Source: JAVJQS01 sp040218815
Lineage (GTDB): Bacteria; Bacteroidota; Bacteroidia; Flavobacteriales_E; Vicingaceae
Direction: 5' to 3'
DNA: 64,000 nt
Assembly (NCBI GenBank): GCA_040218815.1
Contig: JAVJQS010000015.1
Location: 124,001 to 188,000 of the forward strand
The stretch's first letter is position 1. Each line of letters begins with the position of its first letter. Below, one piece after another: positions 23,591 to 32,140 of this stretch. Below the pieces are notes generated by a model. The model worked only from the letters and a program-made list of their open reading frames with translations. It was not told where the DNA came from and searched no databases. Position numbers and translations under genes: made by a program.

Positions 23591-26500
23591 TTACAGTTTT
23601 ACAGTTTTATTAATGAAACCGTCTTTGGTTTTTACTTGTATTAAATAAATACCGTTCAGGTCTTGTAAATTTTGTAATGGATAAGTGCCTGCGTTAGACG
23701 CGCCAAAAGAAATTGCTTCTTTTACTTCTTGACCGGCCATATTTAAAATATGGATTTCCACTTGCTGCTGGTTATCATCCAAGGTGTAGTCTACAAACCA
23801 TTGACCATATGCATTTCTCAGTGACATTTGATGATCTAACTTCTGCTCAAAAGAAGCATCCTCAATTAATTTCTCACATTCTGTATAAGAGTTACTAACA
23901 ATTAACTCAAAACGATCAGAAGTTCCTTGTGAAGTTTCGAACTGATAGCTTTGCTCAACCGATAAATCAATAGCTTCACTAGTAGTCTTGTCTTTTAAGT
24001 AAACACATGAATAATCATTATAAAGCTCATTGAGATTCTCTGCATCAATTTTATAGGTTCCATCTACACCTGCATAAATTTCTATTGGGATAAGCTGACT
24101 TTGTTCAAAAGGGTTCAGACTATTAAGAATTAAACCTTCTTCACTATTGGCAGCTTTAGAATAGATGGCCGGAGCTCCTTCTTGTCTGCTCTCCAAATAA
24201 TAGGCATCATTTTGATCTATATCTTCGGTAGAAATGGCATTAAATTGAATGTTTAACTGATGTTTAAAAGGATTCTGATTGTTGCTGATGCTTAATTTAA
24301 AATTCTGAGTAGCCATTTGTCTTCTTAAGAAGGAGGAGGAGTTTGAATTTACTTTAGCTGTTTCAGAAATAACTGCTTCTACAATACCGTTATTAGATTT
24401 AAAGATCCAAAATCCTTGGCCAGGAGCTATATCGGGTTTTGAAACTCCACTAAAAAAGTCATAACTGCCATTGTCTGTATTAAAAATATAATAATTATCA
24501 GGAACAGTGCCATTAAAATTAATATCATCGTAATCGATAAAACTGTGGTAAGGATTACCCATTAAATTCCATCCTTTATTAATTCTTGTACCGGTTCCAA
24601 CAACATCTCCTGAATTTGGAACACCAACTACATCAATTGTATCTCCAAAGTAAGAAGTATTGTTATCTCCAAGATAAATATCGTAGCCTCGACCTGGTAA
24701 TAAGGCTTCCGATGTATCAGTAACAGTTATATGCTCATCAGTCCACCAATTGAACCAATATAGGGTATAAAAAATTGAGCTATCCGGATTAAGAACATTA
24801 CCATCATTGCCATTTACTCCGCTAATGTAAAGGTCATCATCCCAGTCGGCAGCAGTAGCATTTTCTACAGGTGAAGAAAAATTAGCCCAATCAGCATTTC
24901 GAGATGAAATATATCGCTGAACTATAAAGTTGCCACTAAAAGCATCGCTCATACTCTCAAGAATTTGAGAACTTTTGGTCGGGGTAGACCTTAATGTTAC
25001 AGTATTTGCATTAGTAACATCAAGACCGCCTGAAACGACTTGTAAATTATTAGATATCCCCCAGTCTCCTGAGTCTAAGCTCAATCCGCTGACATTGTTT
25101 ACAATAAGATTATTTAATTCTAAAGAACTACCTGAATTATTTATAAATAATTGTTGACTTCCAGGACTGTTGAAGATTAAAGTTCCGTTATTACTTGTAA
25201 AATTTGACGTATTTTCAAAAATAAGGTCTCCTGCTACGAACAGTGAATCACTACCGTCAAAAGCTAAGCCTGCACCGGACTCTACAGTAAGATCTAAAAC
25301 TGAAGCATTATTATCAACACTAACCTCAAAAGGAGAAGGAATTGTAACTATATCAGAAGCTCCAGGAACACACAAACAACTCCAAGTTGTCGCGAATTCC
25401 CATGAATCGCTAGCAATTGCTGTTATGTTACCAGAAAGCTCACCTAATGTAAAATGGTCTCCATCTGAAAGATTAACTCCAGTAAATTTAATTGAATTAT
25501 CAATGGCATTATAAGTTCTTCCGGAAGTGTGATAAGAAACTCCTCCATTCGAGAAATCACCGTCATCAGATTCAATAAAGATTGCATAATCAGAAACTGA
25601 AGCAAAGCCATTACTACCTAGAAAAAACTCCAGATCAATATTCCCAGGTGAGCCAGTTTTATCTATTTTCCAAACTTGTTCCCATCTCTCTACAGCTCCA
25701 TTTGGGACAGAATTAGAGGTGTCGTAGCCTGCCCCATCATTGCCAATTAGAATATAATCCCCATTGTTAAGAGTAGATGGATTACTTATTTCTAAGGAAT
25801 CTTGACCTCTTGAAACAGTATGGTCACCACTTGATTCCATTCCTACACCAATAACGTTATTACCGTAGTTTAAGCCAAATGCATAAAGTTGAAAACTAGC
25901 GGTTAAATTGTATTTGGAAGCCAGATATTGACTTATTATTCTTCTTTTAACTCGAGTAAGTCTTTCATTAATTATAATGCATTCTGCAATCTGTCCATCA
26001 AAAAATCTATTATTATTAGCATTTGTAGCAATTTTAGAAACGGATGCATTGATTAATTCATTTCTAGTAAAAGTTGAAGATGTATTTGCATCTGTTAATT
26101 GGACAGCAGAACCGCTGAGTGAATTGTCTGTAAAGTGAGAAGATACAGAAAAGCTTGCATCAGTTTTACTAGTGTTATAAAATGCATTAGGATTAGAATA
26201 AAATGTTGTAAATTTATTTGTGTTCGAAAATAAAATATGTTTATTGAGCGTTAAAAGTCCTTGCAAAGAATTGCCATTAAGTCGTTTGTAAACTAAGAAA
26301 TTCGTAATTGCATCAGTTGTAATGTGCGAATTAAAAGTCAAAAAGTCACTATTTCCGTCAAATTCAATTACCGGTAGTCCATTAATTTCATTAGTCTTAA
26401 AGGTAGGTTGGTCAGCAGAAGTAGTCTGGTCAGCGTTATTGTTATTTCCTGAAAGATCAGTCCATGAATTTACAGGGTCATTGTTTAATAATGTCAAGCT

Positions 26501-26617
26501 GGAAGCATCCAACCAGGCTTCAATATTAGTAGAGTTCCCAACTCCTCCAGGACCTGTTTGTGCAAACAAGAATAGACTTGTCAGACTGCTGAAAATAAAG
26601 AGTATAAAGTTTTTCAT
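23591..26617 (-). CDS. secreted LamG-like protein with T9SS sorting domain
   Basis: A 1008-residue exported protein. The signal peptide is residues 1-19 (ends FLFAQ). Residues about 30-235 resemble a concanavalin/LamG lectin fold (WLDASSLTLLNNDPVNSWTDLSGNNNNAD, VIEFDGNSDFLTF, AECIIINERLTRVKRRIISQYLASKYNL). Residues about 240-395 form a beta domain common in such Bacteroidota proteins (RWEQVWKIDKTGSPGNIDLEFFLGSNGF). Middle beta-rich repeats follow, then a C-terminal type A T9SS sorting domain of about 75 residues (VEIHILNMAGQEV and LNGIYLIQVKTKDGFINKTVKL). The protein should cross the outer membrane by T9SS. It sits 26 bp upstream of the PID-CTERM gene and 30 bp downstream of the exosortase-associated gene, so it is part of that operon. 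Ligand unknown. Confidence 0.85.
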   Translation of the reverse strand: MKNFILFIFSSLTSLFLFAQTGPGGVGNSTNIEAWLDASSLTLLNNDPVNSWTDLSGNNNNADQTTSADQPTFKTNEINGLPVIEFDGNSDFLTFNSHITTDAITNFLVYKRLNGNSLQGLLTLNKHILFSNTNKFTTFYSNPNAFYNTSKTDASFSVSSHFTDNSLSGSAVQLTDANTSSTFTRNELINASVSKIATNANNNRFFDGQIAECIIINERLTRVKRRIISQYLASKYNLTASFQLYAFGLNYGNNVIGVGMESSGDHTVSRGQDSLEISNPSTLNNGDYILIGNDGAGYDTSNSVPNGAVERWEQVWKIDKTGSPGNIDLEFFLGSNGFASVSDYAIFIESDDGDFSNGGVSYHTSGRTYNAIDNSIKFTGVNLSDGDHFTLGELSGNITAIASDSWEFATTWSCLCVPGASDIVTIPSPFEVSVDNNASVLDLTVESGAGLAFDGSDSLFVAGDLIFENTSNFTSNNGTLIFNSPGSQQLFINNSGSSLELNNLIVNNVSGLSLDSGDWGISNNLQVVSGGLDVTNANTVTLRSTPTKSSQILESMSDAFSGNFIVQRYISSRNADWANFSSPVENATAADWDDDLYISGVNGNDGNVLNPDSSIFYTLYWFNWWTDEHITVTDTSEALLPGRGYDIYLGDNNTSYFGDTIDVVGVPNSGDVVGTGTRINKGWNLMGNPYHSFIDYDDINFNGTVPDNYYIFNTDNGSYDFFSGVSKPDIAPGQGFWIFKSNNGIVEAVISETAKVNSNSSSFLRRQMATQNFKLSISNNQNPFKHQLNIQFNAISTEDIDQNDAYYLESRQEGAPAIYSKAANSEEGLILNSLNPFEQSQLIPIEIYAGVDGTYKIDAENLNELYNDYSCVYLKDKTTSEAIDLSVEQSYQFETSQGTSDRFELIVSNSYTECEKLIEDASFEQKLDHQMSLRNAYGQWFVDYTLDDNQQQVEIHILNMAGQEVKEAISFGASNAGTYPLQNLQDLNGIYLIQVKTKDGFINKTVKL

Positions 26618-26647
26618 ACTGATTCAAATTTAATGTTCAAAAGTAAG

Positions 26648-27115
26648 CTAATTTTCTGTTTTTTTGAGGACTTCCGCCGAAAAACTAGCGATACTTAAAA
26701 GTATATATAAAAGGGGATTGTGAATCCATCCAATCAATGTACGCAAGAGCAGATAAATAGTTTCAAAGGAGAAGTCAAAAAAATAGCTGAATAAAGTAAT
26801 TCCGCCGATTAAACCTAAAATGCCGTAGATGAATAAGGCGAGCTGGTGAGGATATTTTTGTTTGAAGGAGAGTTTTAATCCTAAGGTGGATAAAAGAATA
26901 AAGAGAAAAGAGAAAAGAGCGGTGAGTATGACTTTTAGCTTGGTTAAAAAAGCTGGGGAATAATTTTGAAGAAAAGAAATTTCTATTGTTTTGGCATAAA
27001 ATTGGGTTTCTCCTTTGATGATGGCATTAATGCTTAAAAAAGTAACCTCACGAAGGTAGCTTCCAGCAAAAAGCAGGAGTAAAAAGAGGAACCATATTTT
27101 CCAGCGAACTACCAT
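26648..27115 (-). CDS. exosortase-associated membrane protein (putative)
   Basis: A 155-residue protein with about four transmembrane segments: WFLFLLLLFAGSYL near the N-terminus, then about residues 60-85, 93-116 and 120-147. There is no catalytic motif. Small membrane proteins of similar size and layout accompany exosortases of the XrtF and related types in Bacteroidota, and here it lies between the exosortase gene and its likely substrates, so a partner role is inferred. Its ATG overlaps the stop of a short upstream frame (ATGGTAG), which would allow translational coupling if that frame is real. Sequence similarity to named associated families could not be tested here. Confidence 0.6.
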   Translation of the reverse strand: MVVRWKIWFLFLLLLFAGSYLREVTFLSINAIIKGETQFYAKTIEISFLQNYSPAFLTKLKVILTALFSFLFILLSTLGLKLSFKQKYPHQLALFIYGILGLIGGITLFSYFFDFSFETIYLLLRTLIGWIHNPLLYILLSIASFSAEVLKKTEN

Positions 27116-27339
27116 AGTGGCATAAGTTTGAAGTAGGGGGTTGGGTTGAAAATGGATAAAAGAAAAAGGATAAAGGATAAAAGAATCACGACATCGAATT
27201 TTGATTCTTTGAAAAGATGTTCGTAATAGAATTGGATAGCTGATATTTTGGAATAAAGTGGCGAATCCGTTCTTGTAAGCGCTATAAAACGTGTTTTCTT
27301 GAGCTTTCTAAAGTAAACAAGATTAACTAGAATAGTCAT
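27109..27339 (-). CDS. doubtful small open frame between exosortase genes
   Basis: A 76-codon frame with one hydrophobic stretch (VVILLSFILFLLSIF) and no recognisable family. Its stop overlaps the start of the next gene and its start is 24 bp after the exosortase stop, as an operon gene would be. However, its 3' half is made of purine-rich low-complexity sequence on the opposite strand. It could be a small membrane protein, or only a spacer. Confidence 0.3.
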   Translation of the reverse strand: MTILVNLVYFRKLKKTRFIALTRTDSPLYSKISAIQFYYEHLFKESKFDVVILLSFILFLLSIFNPTPYFKLMPLW

Positions 27340-27363
27340 ATTAAAAGCAAATTTTCCAGTGTA

Positions 27364-27912
27364 CTACCATTTTTTCTGTTGATAGATTTTAATACGTAAC
27401 ATCCACAACAAAAAAATGCAGCCATAAACAAAGAGGGTAAAGGTATAGGAATGGTGAAAATCCAAACTTTCCGGATAGTATTTTACAATTAAGGCTAAAC
27501 TCACCACCCGAATAACATTCAAAAAATGAATCATTAAAATACCAATACCGGTAAAAAGGAGTTTAAACCACCACTTCCCCTTAAATACGATTAAAAAGGC
27601 AGTAAATAAAATAAACAAACTCAGGCCATCGCATGGATTTCCTATGACTACCCCACTAGTACCTTGTATTCCAAAATGGTATTGATATCCAGTTGTTGCT
27701 TCTTCAATCAGTTCATATCCTAGCCCCTGTAAAATACTTTCAGAAGCGCCTATTATAGCATAAATGAGTTGGGAGTCAATAGTGGTGTATTGACTCAGCA
27801 AATAATCGTAAATACCTTGTAAGATCAAATAAGCTCCTAACATTTTTGCTACGAATAAAACAGCTGTTTTATTCGTTTTTAACCAGTCGTTGATTTGTTG
27901 GAGTTGTTTCAT
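27364..27912 (-). CDS. exosortase/archaeosortase-family cysteine protease
   Basis: A 182-residue polytopic membrane protein with the exosortase catalytic triad: Cys94 in GNPCDGLSLF, Arg135 in FLNVIRVVSL and His153/His154 in DFHHSYTF. Exosortases are transpeptidase-like proteases that cut PEP-CTERM-type C-terminal signals at the membrane and probably attach the protein to a surface glycan. The matching PID-CTERM protein is encoded 3.8 kb downstream in the same direction. The enzyme is the short, single-domain kind seen in Bacteroidota; which subtype it is (XrtF or the PID-CTERM-linked type) needs a profile search. It is divergent from the polysaccharide cluster 1 kb away. Confidence 0.88.
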   Translation of the reverse strand: MKQLQQINDWLKTNKTAVLFVAKMLGAYLILQGIYDYLLSQYTTIDSQLIYAIIGASESILQGLGYELIEEATTGYQYHFGIQGTSGVVIGNPCDGLSLFILFTAFLIVFKGKWWFKLLFTGIGILMIHFLNVIRVVSLALIVKYYPESLDFHHSYTFTLFVYGCIFLLWMLRIKIYQQKKW

Positions 27913-27956
27913 TTAGAGTGCAAAATAACTTAATAATTTGTTGCTGAACACTTAAA

Positions 27957-28105
27957 AAGGCTCTTCGATACACTTATTGGTGCATTTCGATACTATTTCA
28001 AAAAGGTCACTGAGTTCTTAAAAGGTCTCAGAGTGTCAAGCCTTTGGCGTGATGTATCGAAGAGCCCTTTTGAGAGTATCGAAGTGCACTTTTTGAAATC
28101 ACTCA
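27957..28105. repeat. gene-less TTCGATAC-family element
   Basis: Perfect 13-bp inverted repeats GGCTCTTCGATAC (27959-27971) and GTATCGAAGAGCC (28054-28066). A second, one-mismatch pair is TGCATTTCGATAC (27981-27993) and GTATCGAAGTGCA (28076-28088). Interior words GGTCACTGAGT and GGTCTCAGAGTG also occur around GIY-YIG gene 2. It has the same modules without a nuclease gene. Confidence 0.8.
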
Positions 28106-28930
28106 ATAACCCAATAAATCACAAATGAACTTTCTCAAAATCACTAATCAGTGTCCTTTCTCAATTAATCATTATTCTGGAACTAAAAAAATGCTCAAAC
28201 CGCTTTTATGGCTGCCCGCCCAATGTTAAAAATTATCTGGTTCATTACGATTTAATTAATCTTTTCAAAATGACATTCGCGCGTCTTCGATGCTGTTTCA
28301 TATTTTAGTTATGAGATAAGAAGAAAAATCACAAGAAATACGATTGATTATTTTGAATTCTAATGTAAACTAAAAGATTTTGAAAAAATCTATATTGTCC
28401 CTTGAAGAAATTTTCTAAAAATTTTCGCAGTTTTCGCATTAAAAAAATTAACTGTTTGAGTCCGCCTAAAGGGGATGAGTTTTGATTTTTGCGAGGACTA
28501 AGAATTGAATTTTTGAAAAATTTATTCACAGAACGAGCTTTTTTGGTTCTTTTTTCGCGGCGAAAAAAGAAAGAATTTAAACTTTAATTAGATTGTTTTA
28601 GATTGTTGAGGTAACAATTTCTTTAACAATTATCATATAAAGTAAAACAGCTACTAAAATGAGCACAGCATGACGCATTGCTTATGAACCATGAATAACA
28701 CCAGAGACCTCACCCTGAATCCTGTCTCGAGCTTGACGAAGGGTTAGTTCTGGGTTTGCCATAACTTACGCTAAAAAAGTTTAGTTTTAACTTGCAATCT
28801 TTTAGCTTGTTAGTTTTAGAAAAGGGCAAGCTGTTGAGCAGTAGCTTATTTATGAACCGGGAGGAATGTATATTTTTTCTAAATTCGTTACGTGTTTTTT
28901 CCTATGATATAAATCAATTAACGATCAATT
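28106..28930. other. intergenic gap with repeat copy B and a degenerate REP-like remnant
   Basis: No convincing gene is present; a 66-codon minus-strand frame coincides with repeat sequence. Positions about 28452-28571 hold dispersed repeat copy B. At 28666-28750 the fragments CAGCATGAC and CACCCTGAA and a GAGCTTGACGAAGGG tail form a degenerate member of the family around GIY-YIG gene 1. The final 180 bp are AT-rich and must hold the promoter of the downstream cluster, but I see no TAnnTTTG match. Confidence 0.6.
28452..28571. repeat. dispersed repeat copy B with perfect hairpin
   Basis: Includes CTGTTTGAGTCCGCCTAAAG, then TTTATTCACAGAACGAGC. It ends in a perfect inverted repeat with 12-bp arms (TTCTTTTTTCGC and GCGAAAAAAGAA, 28547-28571). 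The same order of blocks appears in copy A at 6279-6388. Confidence 0.7.
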
Positions 28931-30379
28931 TTGCTGTTTAATTCACTGGATTTCGCGATTTTCTTACCTATTGTATTTGTGCTGTATTGGTTTGTTACGC
29001 AGCGCAATTTGCGTTGGCAAAATGCCTTGATTGTATTAGCCAGTTATGTTTTCTATGGTTGGTGGGATTGGCGCTTTTTGTCACTAATCATATTCAGTAC
29101 CTTGGTGGATTTTTGGGTAGGTATCCAGTTAGAAAAAAGCGATGTTGACCGAAATCGAAAGAGCTTACTTTGGATAAGCATCTTGGTTAATTTGGGCTTT
29201 TTGGGTTTCTTTAAATATTACAATTTTTTTGCGGAAAACTTTGTAGCAGCTTTTACCTTTTTTGGTGCTGAAATTCAATCCAATACCTTAAATATCATTT
29301 TACCGGTAGGCATTAGCTTTTACACTTTCCAAACGATGAGTTACACCATTGATGTGTATCGCAAAAACTTAAAACCAACCAAAGACTTTGTTGTCTTTGC
29401 AGCTTTTGTTAGCTTTTTTCCACAGCTCGTTGCTGGCCCAATTGAGCGAGCAAGCAATTTGCTTCCTCAATTTTATCATAAGCGGAAGTTCATCTATGCA
29501 AAAGCAGTGGATGGTATGCGGCAGATCTTATGGGGCTTGTTTAAAAAAGTAGTGATTGCTGATAATTGTGCGCTTTATGCCAATGAAATATTTAACAATT
29601 ATGCCAATTATAATGGAAGTACCTTACTCTTAGGCGCCGTTTTCTTTGCTTTTCAGATCTATGGTGACTTTTCTGGCTATTCAGACATCGCTATTGGAAC
29701 GGCTCGATTGTTTGGTTTTGAGCTCATGCAAAACTTTGCTTTTCCTTATTTTTCAAGAGACATTGCCGAATTTTGGAGGCGTTGGCACATTTCGCTTTCT
29801 ACTTGGTTTAGAGACTATGTTTATATCCCACTTGGAGGAAGTAGAGGAGGGATATGGATGAAAATACGAAACATCTTTATTATTTTCATCATTAGTGGGT
29901 TTTGGCATGGAGCCAATTGGACCTTTATTATTTGGGGGGCATTGAATGCAATCTACTTTTTGCCCTTATTGTTGACCAAAAGAAATCGAAAAAATACCGA
30001 TGTGGTGGCTGAAAATAACTTCTTACCAAACATTAAAGAACTTTTTTTAATGGGGATTACATTTGGTTTAACTGTTTTGGCTTGGATTTTCTTTCGAGCA
30101 GAAAGTCTTTCTCATGCGTTTGATTATTTGAAGACAGTTTTTAGTAAAAGTCTTTTTATTTTTCCTGAAACAACAAATCTTTTTAATTTAAAGGTGATTG
30201 GGCTTTTGATTGTAATTTTTTTAATTATTGAATGGATTGGAAGGAAAGATCAATTTGCAATTTCACATTTAGTTTTAAAATGGAAAAGTCCTATTAGATA
30301 TGTATTTTATTACGCTATTTGCATAGCCATTATTTGGTTTGGTAGTAAAGAACAGCAATTTATTTATTTTCAATTTTAG
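28931..30379 (+). CDS. MBOAT-family O-acyltransferase (AlgI-like)
   Basis: A 482-residue polytopic membrane protein of the membrane-bound O-acyltransferase family, which passes acyl (usually acetyl) groups across the membrane for polysaccharide O-acetylation. Signatures are FFPQLVAGPIERASNLLPQF, FQIYGDFSGYSDIAIGTARLFGF, FWRRWHISLSTWFRDYVYIPLGG and the catalytic-histidine block SGFWHGANWTF (His326). The start is TTG at 28931; the resulting N-terminus MLFNSLDF matches the usual family start MLFNS, which supports the unusual codon. The SGNH partner begins 3 bp downstream. Confidence 0.92.
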   Translation: MLFNSLDFAIFLPIVFVLYWFVTQRNLRWQNALIVLASYVFYGWWDWRFLSLIIFSTLVDFWVGIQLEKSDVDRNRKSLLWISILVNLGFLGFFKYYNFFAENFVAAFTFFGAEIQSNTLNIILPVGISFYTFQTMSYTIDVYRKNLKPTKDFVVFAAFVSFFPQLVAGPIERASNLLPQFYHKRKFIYAKAVDGMRQILWGLFKKVVIADNCALYANEIFNNYANYNGSTLLLGAVFFAFQIYGDFSGYSDIAIGTARLFGFELMQNFAFPYFSRDIAEFWRRWHISLSTWFRDYVYIPLGGSRGGIWMKIRNIFIIFIISGFWHGANWTFIIWGALNAIYFLPLLLTKRNRKNTDVVAENNFLPNIKELFLMGITFGLTVLAWIFFRAESLSHAFDYLKTVFSKSLFIFPETTNLFNLKVIGLLIVIFLIIEWIGRKDQFAISHLVLKWKSPIRYVFYYAICIAIIWFGSKEQQFIYFQF

Positions 30380-30382
30380 TTA

Positions 30383-31303
30383 ATGAAAAAATTTATTCTA
30401 AAATCATCATTCTACTTATTACCAATTGCTTTATTGCTAATTAGTCATTTGTTGTATTTTGGTTTTCCACCTCCAAGATTATCAGAAAGTATATCTTTTA
30501 ACACAAAAATTTTAAATATTAAAAATAACCATTTCAATAAACAAGTTGACGTTTTAGCATTTGGGTCTTCCATGTCCCTGAATAATATTCATACAAAAAC
30601 TATAAAAAAAATATTTAACTCTAGCTATTTAAATATTTCATCATGGGGACAAAATATTGAAGAGGATTACAATTTGATTAAGATTTTTACTAAAATTTAT
30701 GAACCTCAAACAATAATAATTTCAACCAGCATTATGGACTTCAATGATTTAAGCAAAAATATTAATTATGAGCTATTAGATGATTATTTATTTGGTACTG
30801 GATTGTTAGTCTATAAGAAACTCAACTTTAAATATTTATTAGAGGCATCAACTAGTTTTTATAGTAAACGAAGTGATAGATTTAGTTATTCAAGTTTATT
30901 TTACGATGATTGCGGAGGAGTAAATTTTGAAACTGTTGATTTTATAATCGATTCTACACGTTGGTCAGGAAGAACCTTAAATGAGAAGGACATCAATTTA
31001 GTTCAATACCATTACCTAGATAGTATTTCAAAGTTCTGTAAAGGAATGAATATTGAATTAATAGTTATTCAAAGTCCTTATAGAGTTGGCTATTATTCAA
31101 AATTAATTGATTCATCTTTAAATATTTTGTCCTCTCATTCGAATAAAGTTGATTCAATACTCAGGAAATCCAACTCTATATTTATAGATTCAAATGTCCA
31201 AAATTGGGATGATAGCTTATTTGTAGATTATAGCCATTTGAATAAGGAAGGTTCAAAACTCTACACAGAGTTTTTTTTAAAAGAAAAAACAGGAAACAAA
31301 TGA
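30383..31303 (+). CDS. SGNH-hydrolase-like protein, O-acetylation partner
   Basis: A 306-residue protein with an N-terminal membrane anchor (about 7-27, YLLPIALLLISHLLYFGF) and an extracytoplasmic SGNH-like domain. FGSSMSLNN (Ser62/Ser63) gives the nucleophile block, and VDYSHLNKEGS near the C-terminus gives the Asp282/His285 catalytic pair. Such proteins work with MBOAT acyltransferases as AlgJ/AlgX-like transferases. The spacing of 3 bp supports a functional pair. Codon use is markedly more AT-rich than the MBOAT gene, with many AAA, ATA and TTA codons, which may mean separate acquisition. Confidence 0.7.
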   Translation: MKKFILKSSFYLLPIALLLISHLLYFGFPPPRLSESISFNTKILNIKNNHFNKQVDVLAFGSSMSLNNIHTKTIKKIFNSSYLNISSWGQNIEEDYNLIKIFTKIYEPQTIIISTSIMDFNDLSKNINYELLDDYLFGTGLLVYKKLNFKYLLEASTSFYSKRSDRFSYSSLFYDDCGGVNFETVDFIIDSTRWSGRTLNEKDINLVQYHYLDSISKFCKGMNIELIVIQSPYRVGYYSKLIDSSLNILSSHSNKVDSILRKSNSIFIDSNVQNWDDSLFVDYSHLNKEGSKLYTEFFLKEKTGNK

Positions 31304-32140
31304 GCAATATTTAGTTTTAGAAAATTAGAGGTTGGAGTATAGAATTTGGACTTTAATTCAAAGTTCTTTCAACTGAATGATTAATTTCCGAACTATAAAC
31401 AACTTTAGTTTTTGAATTAAAATCTATTTTGCAATTGATTCTAAAAAGTACTTTTTAGCATTATTTAGGTTTTATATTTTCTTCCAAATATTGTAACTGT
31501 TCCAATGATTTCTGTAATATCATAATTTGTCTTGACACAATATAATATCTCTGTGATAAAAGATAAACACTCTACAACTTTTTGGACGTGGCTATTTTCC
31601 TTAAATTTTATTTACTAACTATTCAATATAGGAAAATCTATTACTCCTAAATTTGAAAGGTATTAAGTTGGGTCGACATCTTATCTAAAACTTTGCCTCT
31701 TAAGGCCATCTAAATTATTCAATATTTTTATGGCAAATTCGGTATTATAATTTGTACTTTCAAGACCAAGTAAGCCTTAAAAGTTTTAAAAAAGGTTTAG
31801 TTTTAATGTTTTTCGAGCTTCATTTTCGAGAAATCAAATTGTCAAATGTGCAAACAATTCAACTATTACTTCATTTTTTCTCAAAATGAACTTTTGATTA
31901 TTTCCAAACATATTATTGCAATTCACAGTTTTTTTAATTTTTGAAAAAAATGATGATTTCTGTCGATTATCACATTTGCGTGAACGAATCATTATCTACT
32001 AAACTTAATTTATAAGAATAAATTAATCATTATAGTATTAACGCTGAACAATTTTAGGATAAGTTATTCCTCTCAAAAATGAAGGAAATATCTTTTTAAT
32101 TTTCTTTTCTTTGTGAGCGAATGTTATTTGAATTCTCTTA
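31304..32140. other. 837-bp gap before the polysaccharide operon
   Basis: Very AT-rich and without a convincing gene, repeat copy or TAnnTTTG match. A TTGACA and a TATAAT occur here (31532-31546) but are only 3 bp apart. It may hold a long regulatory leader for the wzc operon, but I can point to no specific element. Confidence 0.5.

Noticed and set aside
28329..28529. 66-codon minus-strand frame in repeat copy B
   Set aside because: Basic, low-complexity product overlapping the repeat; nothing supports translation.
31532..31546. TTGACA followed by TATAAT
   Set aside because: The two hexamers are 3 bp apart instead of about 17, and Bacteroidota promoters use a different consensus.
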